A DNA stretch of 34,734 nucleotides, taken from positions 1 to 34,734 of the forward strand of contig JADFZT010000055.1 in the NCBI GenBank assembly GCA_015232395.1, in the 5' to 3' direction. The notes below the pieces were generated by a model. The model was not told the DNA's origin, ran no database searches, and saw only the letters and a program-made list of their open reading frames with translations. Origin of the DNA: Magnetococcales bacterium (GTDB taxonomy: Bacteria > Pseudomonadota > Magnetococcia > Magnetococcales > JADFZT01). The position numbers and the translations under genes were made by a program. Positions within the stretch are counted from its first letter, which is position 1, and each line of letters begins with the position of its first letter. Shown here in pieces: positions 1 to 10,651 of this stretch.

Positions 1-3
1 AAA

Positions 4-91
4 TGGCGGATGGGGTGGGATTCGAACCCACGGAACCTTTCGATTCGACGGTTTTCAAGACCGTTGCCGTAAACCACTTGGCTACCCATCC
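4..91 (-). tRNA. tRNA-Ser (anticodon UGA)
   Basis: On the minus strand a complete class II tRNA folds. A 7-bp acceptor stem is formed by 85-91 and 8-14, with a G discriminator and an encoded CCA at 4-6. The anticodon stem carries the loop CU-UGA-AA. There is a long variable arm typical of serine tRNA and a T-arm with the GGUUCGAAUCC-type loop. The UGA anticodon reads UCA and, by wobble, other UCN codons. It lies on the same strand as serS, its charging enzyme, about 0.8 kb downstream of it, with the pentapeptide-repeat gene between them. Confidence 0.97.
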
Positions 92-178
92 TTTTGAGCT
101 TTGCGGGGATCAGAGGCGTATCATAGCAAAAGTTGGCGAGGGATAAAGGGGGATTTTGTTGATGAAAGAGAGCTGCAG

Positions 179-682
179 TCAGCTCAGCTCAACTCCCTGC
201 ATGTTGGTTTCTCTCAAGTCGGTTTCCGCAAGCTCGGCCTGGCGAAGGTCTGCGTTGCGGAGGTTGGCTTGGCGCAGGTCGGCTTTGGATAGATTGGCCC
301 ATCTCAGATCCACGCCGATCAGAATCGCGCCGGAAAGGTCTGCGCCGGAGAGATCCGCTCCCCGCATATCCGCACCCTTCAAGTTACACTCTTTCAGGTT
401 CGCCCCAGCCAAATTGGACCATCCCAGTCCCGTTTTGATCAGGTTGGAGCCTTCCAGGTTGGCGCCACTTAAATCTGCGCCCGCAAGGTTTGACCCATGC
501 AGATTGGATTCCATCAAGCTCACACCCGGTAGGCTAATTCCCTGCAAATCCCGGCTGGAGAGGTCCGCACCAGAGAGAGGGGTGCCTTCCTCCGCCACCG
601 ATTCCACAGCGCTGGTCAGAGCCTGGTAGTACCCTTCGATCAGGGTATCCCCATCAATAAAGTTGACTCGGTAGTGTGGCAT
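179..682 (-). CDS. pentapeptide-repeat protein
   Basis: This encodes a 167-residue soluble protein. From about residue 40 to the end it is almost entirely A(D/N)LXX-type pentapeptides, for example SGADLSGADLSGA, which fold as a right-handed quadrilateral beta-helix. The first 40 residues are a non-repeat cap. I see no signal peptide or membrane segment. I chose the ATG at 682 because GGAAGGGA lies about 7 nt upstream. The in-frame ATG at 745 has its purine-rich stretch abutting the start codon. Some pentapeptide proteins (Qnr, MfpA) mimic DNA and protect gyrase, and gyrA lies on the same strand two genes upstream. That link is only an inference, because most pentapeptide proteins have no known role. 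Confidence 0.85.
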   Translation of the reverse strand: MPHYRVNFIDGDTLIEGYYQALTSAVESVAEEGTPLSGADLSSRDLQGISLPGVSLMESNLHGSNLAGADLSGANLEGSNLIKTGLGWSNLAGANLKECNLKGADMRGADLSGADLSGAILIGVDLRWANLSKADLRQANLRNADLRQAELAETDLRETNMQGVELS

Positions 683-916
683 GTCCCAATCCCTTCCGCT
701 GGATGATCCTGGGCGGTGCGCCGGGGCAATAGGAAAAGTATCCATCCTCCCAAAGGGCCGTCTTCACCGTTTCGGGAAAACCTGAATGCATCCATCGGAA
801 AAAAACCGCAAACCTGATGCCAACAGACTATTCCTGAAGCCAATGCCGACTCAAGTCAACGAGTTATGACTCTCTACTTCACAGAGGCCAACCGCAACGA
901 TCAGGAAAGCAACCGC

Positions 917-2194
917 TCAACCAGGGCTGATTCGCTCCAAACCACCCATATAGGGGCGCAAAGCATCCGGTATGGTGACGCTGCCGTCGGCTTGCTGGAA
1001 ATTTTCCAAAATCGCTACCAGCGCCCGACCCACCGCCACACCTGAGCCATTCAAGGTATGCACCAATTCCGGCTTTTTCACCCCTTCCCGCCGAAAACGG
1101 GCCTTCAAACGCCTCGCCTGGAAGCTTTCGGTATTGGAGCAGGAGGAAATTTCCCGATAGCAGTTTTGACCCGGCAACCAGACCTCCAGGTCATACGTTT
1201 TGGCTGCAGCAAAGCCGATATCGCCGGTACAGAGATTGACCACCCGATAAGGTAGCTCCAACCCCTTGAGAATCGCCTCGGCATGACCAGTCAACTCTTC
1301 CAATGCCTCCCAGCTCGCCTCGGGTTTGGTCACCTGCACCAACTCCACCTTGTCGAACTGATGCTGACGAATCAACCCCCGGGTATCCTTGCCTGCCGAA
1401 CCCGCCTCTCTGCGAAAACAGGTGGTCCAGGCCGTCATCTTGATGGGTAGTTCCGACTCACCAAGGATCTGATCCCGCACCAGGTTGGTCAAAGGCACTT
1501 CCGCCGTTGGGATCAAATAATAAGCATCATCCCGGGTGCGAAAAAGATCCTCTTCAAACTTGGGCAGCTGGCCGGTACCAAACAGACTCCCGGCATTGGC
1601 CAGCACCGGGGGAAGCATCTCCGTGTAGCCGTGTTCCCCGGTGTGGAGATCCAGCATATAGTTGATCAAAGCCCGGGAGAGTCTGGCTCCAGCCCCGCGC
1701 AGCACCGTAAACCGGGCTCCCGCAACCGTCACACCCCCCTCAAAGTCCAACACCCCCAGCTTTTCCCCGACATCCCAGTGACCCTGGGGCTCAAAGGAAA
1801 ATTCCGGAGGCGTTCCCCACCGCCTGAGTTCCACATTATCGTTTTCATCCCGACCTTCGGGGACCGATTCATGGGGGGGATTGGGCAAGCGGGCGAGCTC
1901 CTCCATCACCGCGCTCTCTTTGTCTCGCAGCTCCACCTCCAGGGCTTTGAGCTTGGGGCCAACCTCTTTCATCTCCTGGAAGAGATCCGACGCATCGGCT
2001 TTGGTGGCCTTGCGCTTGCCGATCTCCTTGGAAATTTCATTGCGCCGGGCTTGAAGCTTTTCGGTCTCGGTACGCACCCCGCGCAGCTCTGATTCCAGCT
2101 GGCGAAAACGACCCAGATTGACCTGATCGCCTCGGCTTTTCAGGCGCTCTTCAATAACATCCGGTTGGGAGCGGATTGATTTGACATCCAGCAC
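917..2194 (-). CDS. serS: seryl-tRNA synthetase
   Basis: This is a cytoplasmic class II aminoacyl-tRNA synthetase that charges tRNA-Ser with serine. It has 425 residues, normal for the family. Residues 1-105 form the N-terminal tRNA-binding coiled coil (start [12 protein letters not shown]). The serine-binding TAEVPLTN loop is near residue 230. Motif 2 is [14 protein letters not shown] at about 260, followed by [10 protein letters not shown]. Motif 3 is [17 protein letters not shown] at about 382-398. The start codon is GTG at 2194, with AGGGAGG about 6 nt upstream lying inside the end of gyrA. Only 2 nt separate it from the gyrA stop codon, so the two genes are almost certainly co-transcribed and probably translationally coupled. 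Confidence 0.98.
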   Translation of the reverse strand: MLDVKSIRSQPDVIEERLKSRGDQVNLGRFRQLESELRGVRTETEKLQARRNEISKEIGKRKATKADASDLFQEMKEVGPKLKALEVELRDKESAVMEELARLPNPPHESVPEGRDENDNVELRRWGTPPEFSFEPQGHWDVGEKLGVLDFEGGVTVAGARFTVLRGAGARLSRALINYMLDLHTGEHGYTEMLPPVLANAGSLFGTGQLPKFEEDLFRTRDDAYYLIPTAEVPLTNLVRDQILGESELPIKMTAWTTCFRREAGSAGKDTRGLIRQHQFDKVELVQVTKPEASWEALEELTGHAEAILKGLELPYRVVNLCTGDIGFAAAKTYDLEVWLPGQNCYREISSCSNTESFQARRLKARFRREGVKKPELVHTLNGSGVAVGRALVAILENFQQADGSVTIPDALRPYMGGLERISPG

Positions 2195-2196
2195 GG

Positions 2197-5064
2197 TCAG
2201 CCTCCCTGATCTTCAGAGGAGTCCGTGGCTGAATCCCCATCATCCGCACTGTCCACATCGGTTATTTCTTCACCATCGGGTAAAGCGGCATCAGCGACGA
2301 TTTCCCCATCGATGACATTTTCAAGATCCTCTTCTTCACCGATCTCATCACCGTTTTTGTCGCTCTCCTCAGGTTCTGCCATGCGAGCGACCGAAGCGAC
2401 CCGCTCGCCAGAGGCCACATTCAACACCTTGACCCCCTGAGTGGAACGTCCGGTCAAGCGGATGGTGGAAATATCGGTACGCAGCAGCGTGCCCCGGTCG
2501 GTGATCAGCATGATCTGGTCATCGGGCCACACCGTGAGGTTGCCCAAAACCTGTCCGTTGCGGGGGGAGGTGATGATACCGATCACCCCTTGGGTACCCC
2601 GGCTCTTGGTGGGGAAAAGATTTTCTTCGCTGCGCTTGCCGTAGCCATTTTCGGTGATGGTGAGTACCTGGCAATTTTCACCAGGGGGCAGGACATTCAA
2701 GGCGATGACCCGGTCGTCTCCCTTCAAACGCATACCCCGTACACCCCGCGCAACCCGGCCCATGCGACGAACCTGGTTGGTGCGAAAACGGACGGCTTTG
2801 CCGTTGCGGGAAAAAAGCATGATCCGCCCGGGTGGGGGAGCCTCCGAGGATTGGGAAGGGTCAACCTCCGAAGCCTCTTCCGCTTCCGGAATAATCTCTT
2901 CCTCTACACCCTCAGCACCCTCTTTAGCCGCCTCCGGGGTAGCCTCCTCTTCGTTCCCACTCTCCCCTTCCTCCACCTCCTCTTCCGGGGTGTAGGACAA
3001 GACCGGTAGCAGGGCTACACCGATCAGATCATCCCCTTCCAGAAGATCCACAGCGCGTATGCCGTTGACGCGAATGTTGGCATAGGCCGAAAGGGCGGTT
3101 TTTTTGATCAGACCACGGCTGGTGGCAAACAGCAATTCCCAAGCGTCCCACTCCTTGGAAGGAATGGGAGCGGGTAAAATTTGGCGGACTTTTTCTCCTG
3201 CTTCCAGAGAGAGCAGATTGACAATCGCCTTGCCTCGGGCGGTTCGGCCCGACTCCGGAAGTTCATATACCTTCAGCTTGAATACCCGTCCCCGGTCGGT
3301 AAAGCAGAGAATGGTGTCGTGGGTGGAGGCGACAAAAAGCTGGGTGATGAAATCTTCCTCCTTCATCCCCGCCGCAGCCTTGCCCTTACCCCCCCGCCGT
3401 TGGGCGCGATACTCTTCCGTAGCCCGCCGCTTGATATAACCGGCATGGCTCACCGTGACGACCATCTCCTCCTCTTCGATGAGGTCGGCGATGGAAAAAT
3501 CAGCGGTGCCGTCGATGATGTCGGTACGCCGGGGGTTGGCATACATCTCCTTGATGGTGGCCAGCTCCCCCTTGATCACTCCCATCAGCTCTTCGTCCGA
3601 GGCGAGGATACTTTTCAGGCGGGACATCTCCACCAAAATTTCTTCAAACTCCTTATGGATTTTGTCCTGCTCCAGGCCGGTTAAACGGTGCAGGCGCATA
3701 TCCAAAATCGCCTGGGCCTGCTCGGAGGTGAGCTTATAACCGCCAGCGACAAACTGGGGGGAGGCGATTTCACCCGGCTCCATGGCGCGCAGCAGCATCG
3801 CCTCCACCGGACCCCGATCCCACAGCTCCGTCAGCAGCCCCTCTTTGGCCACCGCTGGATTGGGGGCTTCACGGATCAGCTGGATGATGCGGTCGATGTT
3901 GGCCAGAGCGACCGCCAAGCCTTCCAAAAGATGGGCGCGGGACTGGGCTTTTTTCAACTCAAAGAGCGTGCGCCGGGTGACCATCTCCCGACGGTGATTG
4001 ATAAACTCTTCCAGATAGCGCTTGAGGTTCAATACCGTGGGACGGCCATTGACCAGGGCCAGGGCATTGACACCAAAATTGGACTGCATGGGGGTGTGTT
4101 TGTAGAGCTGATTCAGAACCACATCCGGATGGGCATCCCGTTTAAGCTCAATCACCACCCGCATGCCATCCCGGTCTGATTCGTCCCTCAGATCGGAGAT
4201 GCCGACGACTTTTTTATCCCGCACCAGTTCGGCAATGCGCTCCACCAGACGGGCTTTGTTCACCTGGAAGGGGAGTTCGCCGACGATGATCGCTTCCCGG
4301 TTATCCTTGCGGGTTTCAATTTCAATGCGCGCCCGCACCACCACCGAGCCCCGCCCGGTTTCGAGAGCGGAGAGAATGCCTGCCCGACCGTGGATGATGC
4401 CCCCGGTGGGAAAATCCGGGCCGGGGATATAGGCCATCAACTCCCGGATGGTCAGGTTGGCGTCGTCAATGAGGGCGATGGTGGCATCAACCACCTCGCC
4501 CAGATTGTGCGGTGGGATGTTGGTCGCCATACCCACGGCGATGCCTGATGAGCCGTTGACCAGGAGGTTGGGAAATTTGCCCGGCAGGACTTTGGGTTCT
4601 GAAAGGGAGCCGTCATAGTTGGGGCCAAAGGGGACGGTTTCCTTGTCGATGTCGGCCAGAAGCTCCCCGGCCAGGCGGGTCATGCGGACTTCGGTATAAC
4701 GCATGGCTGCTGCAGAGTCGCCATCCACGGAGCCGAAGTTGCCCTGACCATCCACCAGCAGGTGGCGCATGGAAAAGGGTTGGGCCATGCGGACAATGGT
4801 GTCGTAAACGGCAACATCACCGTGAGGGTGATATTTACCGATGACGTCACCCACCACACGGGCGGATTTTTTGTAGGCCCGGTTCCATTCGTTGCCCAGT
4901 TCGCGCATGGCGAAGAGCACTCGGCGGTGGACGGGTTTCAGTCCATCTCGGACATCTGGCAATGCGCGCCCCACGATCACGCTCATGGCGTAATCCAGGT
5001 AGGAGCGCTGCATCTCGTCTTCGATATTGATCGGGGTCTGTTTAGTGCTGGCAGGGTCAGTCAT
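2197..5064 (-). CDS. gyrA: DNA gyrase subunit A
   Basis: This is the DNA-cleaving and rejoining subunit of gyrase, which with GyrB introduces negative supercoils. It has 955 residues, somewhat longer than the usual 830-900. The catalytic tyrosine is Y123 in [10 protein letters not shown]. The quinolone-determining region ([12 protein letters not shown]) has Val84 at the position of E. coli Ser83, while the acidic residue at the Asp87 position (Asp88) is kept. The C-terminal wrapping domain begins with the GyrA box [11 protein letters not shown]. Two features add length. One is a strongly acidic Glu-rich insert at roughly residues 688-744 inside the beta-pinwheel, between the VALLPVLSY strand and [13 protein letters not shown]. 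The other is an acidic C-terminal tail of about 65 residues. The ribosome-binding site at the ATG start is weak. Confidence 0.98.
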   Translation of the reverse strand: MTDPASTKQTPINIEDEMQRSYLDYAMSVIVGRALPDVRDGLKPVHRRVLFAMRELGNEWNRAYKKSARVVGDVIGKYHPHGDVAVYDTIVRMAQPFSMRHLLVDGQGNFGSVDGDSAAAMRYTEVRMTRLAGELLADIDKETVPFGPNYDGSLSEPKVLPGKFPNLLVNGSSGIAVGMATNIPPHNLGEVVDATIALIDDANLTIRELMAYIPGPDFPTGGIIHGRAGILSALETGRGSVVVRARIEIETRKDNREAIIVGELPFQVNKARLVERIAELVRDKKVVGISDLRDESDRDGMRVVIELKRDAHPDVVLNQLYKHTPMQSNFGVNALALVNGRPTVLNLKRYLEEFINHRREMVTRRTLFELKKAQSRAHLLEGLAVALANIDRIIQLIREAPNPAVAKEGLLTELWDRGPVEAMLLRAMEPGEIASPQFVAGGYKLTSEQAQAILDMRLHRLTGLEQDKIHKEFEEILVEMSRLKSILASDEELMGVIKGELATIKEMYANPRRTDIIDGTADFSIADLIEEEEMVVTVSHAGYIKRRATEEYRAQRRGGKGKAAAGMKEEDFITQLFVASTHDTILCFTDRGRVFKLKVYELPESGRTARGKAIVNLLSLEAGEKVRQILPAPIPSKEWDAWELLFATSRGLIKKTALSAYANIRVNGIRAVDLLEGDDLIGVALLPVLSYTPEEEVEEGESGNEEEATPEAAKEGAEGVEEEIIPEAEEASEVDPSQSSEAPPPGRIMLFSRNGKAVRFRTNQVRRMGRVARGVRGMRLKGDDRVIALNVLPPGENCQVLTITENGYGKRSEENLFPTKSRGTQGVIGIITSPRNGQVLGNLTVWPDDQIMLITDRGTLLRTDISTIRLTGRSTQGVKVLNVASGERVASVARMAEPEESDKNGDEIGEEEDLENVIDGEIVADAALPDGEEITDVDSADDGDSATDSSEDQGG

Positions 5065-5512
5065 AGAGTTTGAATCGGTTGCTCCGGGCTGGATTTCCGT
5101 ATCGAATGGACGCCGTTTTCATCTCGCTATTTTTGTAGCTCTGGGCGCCCCGGTGCAAAGCTTTCCAATACTAACGGATTTCACCCCCAATGCACACCCT
5201 TTCTAAACCACACCCCTCATCCAAACCACATCCCCCTCATCCGATGCCATTATTCTGATCAGCAAACCCGCTCACACCATTGTAGAGTGGCGTCATCTCT
5301 TTATATGAATAGTGTGTGCAGGCCGTAGCATCCTTTGTGGGTGTGTTTTAGAATGTCGGCGAATTTGAAAGGGGCAACGTCCCAAAAAACAGTACCTGGA
5401 GGGGTGGCTGGGTCAGGGATCTCTTTGGAATCAAACAAAATGATCCAGCACATTTTGGAATGGGCCTGGAATCATCGGAAGGAACCGAAGAAGGCGACAG
5501 GAGAAGGAATAT
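5065..5512. other. intergenic region between divergent gyrA and purB
   Basis: This 448-nt stretch has no convincing gene. It must hold the gyrA promoter on the minus strand and probably that of the purB unit on the plus strand. A minus-strand TACAAT (5284-5279) is a possible -10 box, but no good -35 lies at 16-19 nt from it. The region contains the adjacent imperfect direct repeat at 5205-5242. A 67-codon plus-strand ORF at 5335-5538 has no ribosome-binding site and no recognisable sequence, and is probably chance. Confidence 0.5.
5205..5242. repeat. adjacent imperfect direct repeat upstream of gyrA
   Basis: Two head-to-tail copies lie at 5205-5222 (AAACCACACCCCTCATCC) and 5223-5242 (the same with TC inserted after AAACCACA). 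They are otherwise identical. They lie about 140 nt before the gyrA start, in the divergent promoter region. A tandem operator or a recent slippage duplication would both explain them. Confidence 0.7.
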
Positions 5513-7067
<1,555 letters not shown>

Positions 7068-7398
7068 TGCTGATCGAAAGATTGGGTAGGTACTGGTAGC
7101 TGCGGGTTTGGCTTTAAGTAGCGGGATTGTCGGGTTTGTGCCGATGGTGGCAGCAAGTCCGATTTTTCCCGCGAAAATTTTGCCAGGGGTTGCCGGTTGT
7201 GGCTGATTTTGAGGCAACAAGCTGATATTAAGTTGTTTTTTCAGTTTTTGCGCCTGCTTTTTTCCCATAGCTCAAAGCCATGAATCAAGCCCAATAGGGG
7301 AAAAATTCCCCCTGACCGCTTGTCCCCACACCAAAAAACAGATAGAACTGGAAAATTTTAATGGTCCCCGAAACCAGGGAGATCCAGGGAGCCTCGTC
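7068..7398. other. intergenic region purB–leuC
   Basis: This 331-nt stretch has no supported gene. It should contain the end of the purB transcript and the leu promoter. It has a near-perfect palindrome at 7297-7311 and a weak 5-bp hairpin followed by T residues around 7219-7246. I looked for an attenuator leader peptide. The short reading frames here (for example ATG 7361 to TGA 7400-7402, 13 codons, overlapping the leuC start) contain no run of leucine codons, so classical leucine attenuation is not supported. Confidence 0.6.
7297..7311. promoter_or_regulatory. palindrome upstream of leuC
   Basis: GGGGAA AAA TTCCCC is a perfect 6-bp inverted repeat with a 3-nt centre, located 88 nt before the leuC start. 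No T tract follows, so it is not an intrinsic terminator on the plus strand. A protein-binding site or a small RNA hairpin is possible. Confidence 0.4.
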
Positions 7399-8811
7399 AT
7401 GAAATCGCGCACGCTGTTTGAAAAAATCTGGGACGCACACCTCATCCAATCCGAAGAGGATGGCACGTCTCTGCTCTATATCGACCGCCATCTGGTCCAT
7501 GAAGTGACCAGCCCCCAGGCCTTTGAAGGGTTGCGCCTGGCCAACCGCCGGGTACGCCGACCCCAGGCCACTTTTGCGGTCCCCGACCATAACGTTCCCA
7601 CCGCCAATCTGGAGTTGGGTATTCAAGATCCCATCGCCCGGTTACAGGTGGAAACCCTGGATAAAAATTGCACCGACTTTGGCATTACCCAGTTTGGTTT
7701 GGGAGATATTCGCCAGGGTGTGGTCCATGTGATGGCGCCGGAGCAGGGGCTGACCCTGCCGGGATTTACGGTCGTCTGCGGCGACTCCCACACCGCCACC
7801 CACGGCGCCTTTGGAGCGCTGGCCTTTGGTATCGGCACCTCAGAGGTGGAGCATGTCCTGGCCACCCAAACCCTGCCCCAGAAAAAACCCGGCACCATGC
7901 GGATTCGGGTGGAGGGCACCTTGCCAGAAGGATGCACAGCCAAGGATGTGGTGCTCTATATCATTGGCGAAATTGGGACGGCCGGAGCCACGGGGTATGC
8001 CATTGAATTTGCGGGCTCCACTATCCGGGAGTTGACCATGGAGGGGCGGATGACCGTCTGTAACATGGCCATTGAGGCGGGGGCGCGCTCCGGCATGGTG
8101 GGGGTGGATGGCAAGACCATCGACTATCTGGAAAATCGCCCCTATGCCCCCAAAGGCGCAGAGTGGGAGGCGGCGGTTGCTTCCTGGCAGGATTTGGTGA
8201 CCGATGAAGGGGCTGAATTTGATCAGGAGATCGTCTTTAACGCCGCTGACATCGCTCCCCAGGTTTCTTGGGGAACCAGCCCGGAAATGATGGCCCCTGT
8301 GGATGGTCGGGTACCTGATCCCGATCAGGAATCAGACCCGGTGAAGCGCTCCGCCATGGAAAAGGCCCTCAATTATATGGGGCTTGATGCGGGCACCCCC
8401 ATCGAAAAAATTTCGGTGGACAAGGTGTTTATCGGCTCCTGCACCAACGGCCGCATAGAAGATCTCCGGGATGCCGCCCGGGTGGCCCAGGGCAAGCGGG
8501 TAGCGGGAAACATCAAACTCGCCATGGTGGTCCCGGGAACCGGACTGGTCAAGGAGCAGGCCGAAGCGGAAGGGCTCGACAAAATTTTTACCGATGCAGG
8601 CTTTGAGTGGCGCAATCCGGGATGTTCGATGTGTCTGGCGATGAACGACGATGTGCTGGCCAGCGGTGAGCGGTGTGCCTCTACCTCCAATCGCAACTTT
8701 GAAGGACGGCAAGGGCAGGGGGGGCGGACCCATCTCGTCAGCCCGGCCATGGCGGCTGCCACAGCGGTGACCGGCACATTTGTTGATATCCGGCGCTGGG
8801 AGAAAAATTGA
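7399..8811 (+). CDS. leuC: 3-isopropylmalate dehydratase, large subunit
   Basis: LeuC is the iron–sulfur catalytic subunit that, with LeuD, isomerises 2-isopropylmalate to 3-isopropylmalate in leucine synthesis. It has 470 residues, typical of the bacterial two-subunit enzyme. The N-terminus [12 protein letters not shown] and the region [32 protein letters not shown] are family hallmarks (the latter split here only by description). The three cluster ligands are Cys348 in FIGSCTNGR and Cys409 and Cys412 in [11 protein letters not shown]. The ribosome-binding site is AGGGAG, 7 nt before the ATG. Its partner leuD is not adjacent: a glutathione-transferase-fold gene sits between them. Confidence 0.98.
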   Translation: MKSRTLFEKIWDAHLIQSEEDGTSLLYIDRHLVHEVTSPQAFEGLRLANRRVRRPQATFAVPDHNVPTANLELGIQDPIARLQVETLDKNCTDFGITQFGLGDIRQGVVHVMAPEQGLTLPGFTVVCGDSHTATHGAFGALAFGIGTSEVEHVLATQTLPQKKPGTMRIRVEGTLPEGCTAKDVVLYIIGEIGTAGATGYAIEFAGSTIRELTMEGRMTVCNMAIEAGARSGMVGVDGKTIDYLENRPYAPKGAEWEAAVASWQDLVTDEGAEFDQEIVFNAADIAPQVSWGTSPEMMAPVDGRVPDPDQESDPVKRSAMEKALNYMGLDAGTPIEKISVDKVFIGSCTNGRIEDLRDAARVAQGKRVAGNIKLAMVVPGTGLVKEQAEAEGLDKIFTDAGFEWRNPGCSMCLAMNDDVLASGERCASTSNRNFEGRQGQGGRTHLVSPAMAAATAVTGTFVDIRRWEKN

Positions 8812-8824
8812 GGCTTTTCAGTCT

Positions 8825-8869
8825 CCAAGTTGCCAAGTCTACCCCTTTGGTGGATCCTTGCCAGCTTGG
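8825..8869 (+). terminator. hairpin just after leuC
   Basis: CCAAGTTGCCAAG (8825-8837) pairs with CTTGCCAGCTTGG (8857-8869). Twelve of 13 positions pair, one as a wobble, around a 19-nt loop. It begins 13 nt after the leuC stop. Only a broken T run follows (TTTGACTCTTT), so it may be a weak terminator or an mRNA-stabilising hairpin that sets leuC apart from the genes downstream. Confidence 0.45.
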
Positions 8870-9088
8870 TTTGACTCTTTCATAAATCCTTGGAGTTGGC
8901 TTGAAACCAATGGGGGGGCAGGCACAAATATCCTGGGTTCAGGATGGCATGGCGGTGGATGAAAAAGCGGTGTCTCCTGACAGTTTGCTGTTTAAAATCG
9001 AGAAGTTCTGGCAAGAAGTTGGCAAAAGAACTTAAAAATCTTTGTAAAAACAAGGAAGTGACGTAACAAGGAAAAGAGGTTGCAAAAA

Positions 9089-9757
9089 ATGGATCTGGAA
9101 CTCGTACTGTTCAAAGCTTGCCCCTATGCCCAGCGGGTGGTGATTACGCTACTGCATCACGACATCCCCCACACCCGCACCCATGTCATGCCCGCCAAGC
9201 GTCCCGAATGGCTTTTTGATGTCACCCCTTCGGGTTCGGTCCCGGTACTGCGGGTGGATGGTCAGACGGCTCTGGGGGATTCATCGGCCATCAACGAATA
9301 TCTGGATGAAATTTCAGGGGGCGGACTGATCCCCAAGGAGCCCCTGGCTCGGGCGCTCTGCCGCTCCCGGATCGACTTGATCGGCAGTGTGCAATCGGCC
9401 TTTGGTCGCATGACGGCGGCTCCTGAGGAAGAAAAATATCAGCAGGCACGCATCGATTTTCAGAAGCTTTTAGGCTTTCTGGAAAGTCACATTGATGCCG
9501 TCGGCCCCTATTTCAGTGGTGGCGAGATGACCGGGGTGGATGTTGCCCTGGCACCGCTCTTCATGCGGATGGAGGAGTTGCTGAAATCGGTCCATGTGTA
9601 TAAGCCCGGGGATTTTCCCAAGCTTTCTGCCTTGAGTGAGACACTGCTGGGGTTGCCTGTGGTACAAAATTCCATGGATGGCAACTTTTCTGAAATCTTC
9701 CGCAATTCTGTCAGAGCCCGGGGACGTGGCGGGTATGTGGATTCTCTGCTGGGTTGA
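9089..9757 (+). CDS. glutathione S-transferase family protein
   Basis: This 222-residue cytosolic protein has an N-terminal thioredoxin-fold domain with FKACPYAQRV, where Cys11 takes the place of the catalytic Ser or Tyr, as in omega-like and SspA-like members. The cis-proline loop is PSGSVPVL and the glutathione gamma-glutamyl site is LGDSSAINEYL. A helical C-terminal domain follows from about residue 85. I chose ATG 9089 over the in-frame TTG 9080 because AAGAGGT is 8 nt before the ATG. The gene lies between leuC and leuD on the same strand, with 277 nt before it and 87 nt after it. A cysteine-type member is more likely to act in thiol reduction, deglutathionylation or regulation than in detoxifying conjugation. 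Substrate unknown. Confidence 0.88.
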   Translation: MDLELVLFKACPYAQRVVITLLHHDIPHTRTHVMPAKRPEWLFDVTPSGSVPVLRVDGQTALGDSSAINEYLDEISGGGLIPKEPLARALCRSRIDLIGSVQSAFGRMTAAPEEEKYQQARIDFQKLLGFLESHIDAVGPYFSGGEMTGVDVALAPLFMRMEELLKSVHVYKPGDFPKLSALSETLLGLPVVQNSMDGNFSEIFRNSVRARGRGGYVDSLLG

Positions 9758-9844
9758 TTGAGAGGCAGAGCCCCTTTTGGATGGCCCGGTCTGCATGGCA
9801 GGTCGTCTGGCTTGCGCAACCGTTTTTAAACCTGGAGAAGCTTC

Positions 9845-10486
9845 ATGGAGCCGTTTGTCAAATTGACCGCCCTGGTGGCCCCGCTGGATCGGGCCAATGT
9901 GGATACCGATGCCATCATTCCCAAGCAGTTTTTAAAGTCGATCAAACGGACCGGGTTTGGTCCCAATCTGTTTGACGAATGGCGCTATCTGGACCGGGGT
10001 GAGCCGGGAAAATCGTCTGAAGGCAGGCCTTTGAACAGCGAATTTATCCTCAATCAGCCCCGTTATCAGGGTGCGGGCATTCTCTTGGCCCGGGATAATT
10101 TTGGCTGTGGCTCCAGCCGGGAACACGCCCCCTGGGCACTGCTGGATGCCGGTTTCAAGGTGATCATCGCCCCCAGTTTTGCGGATATTTTTTTCAACAA
10201 CTGCTTTAAAAACGGCATTCTGCCCATCAAATTGGATGCCGATAGGGTGGAGAGCCTTTTCCAGGAAACCCAGGCCACTGAGGGCTACGCGCTACAGGTG
10301 GATCTCACCGCCCAGACCATTACCACGCCGTCGGGGCAGGCGATCGCCTTTAAAATCGATGATTTCCGGCGTCACTGCCTGCTCAATGGGCTGGATGATA
10401 TCGGGCTGACTCTGGCAAAACTGGATCAGATTGAAGCCTTTGAGGAAAAACGCCGCAGCGCAGCCCCCTGGGCCATCGCCTCCTGA
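9845..10486 (+). CDS. leuD: 3-isopropylmalate dehydratase, small subunit
   Basis: This is the swivel-domain subunit that completes the LeuCD dehydratase. It has 213 residues, normal for the proteobacterial form. It starts [20 protein letters not shown] and carries the family signature of substrate-binding residues in [19 protein letters not shown], then [29 protein letters not shown] ribosome-binding site precedes ATG 9845. It ends 165 nt before leuB and is followed by a long hairpin. Confidence 0.98.
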   Translation: MEPFVKLTALVAPLDRANVDTDAIIPKQFLKSIKRTGFGPNLFDEWRYLDRGEPGKSSEGRPLNSEFILNQPRYQGAGILLARDNFGCGSSREHAPWALLDAGFKVIIAPSFADIFFNNCFKNGILPIKLDADRVESLFQETQATEGYALQVDLTAQTITTPSGQAIAFKIDDFRRHCLLNGLDDIGLTLAKLDQIEAFEEKRRSAAPWAIAS

Positions 10487-10511
10487 GGGATGCTTCTGTT
10501 TAGCTGAAAAA

Positions 10512-10554
10512 TAACGCCCTGAGGATGGGGCTGAGGCGTCCTGCAAGGGCGTTA
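10512..10554 (+). promoter_or_regulatory. structured hairpin in the leuD–leuB spacer
   Basis: TAACGCCCT (10512-10520) pairs perfectly with AGGGCGTTA (10546-10554), and an inner stem AGGA/TCCT (10522-10525 with 10539-10542) continues it. The stem is GC-rich, but the sequence after it (ATTGGATC) has no T tract. It is therefore more likely an RNA-processing or stability element within the leu transcript than an intrinsic terminator. Confidence 0.55.
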
Positions 10555-10651
10555 ATTGGATCAAGCCACCAAAGACCAAACGAGGCGTGACACCGGCCAG
10601 GATTGGCGCTACATCTGCCGGTAGAGATCACCCCACAAGGAGTTTTGATTG

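Noticed and set aside
7068-7398. Leucine attenuator leader peptide before leuC
   Set aside because: None of the short frames contains a run of leucine codons, and no alternative terminator hairpin with a T tract precedes leuC.
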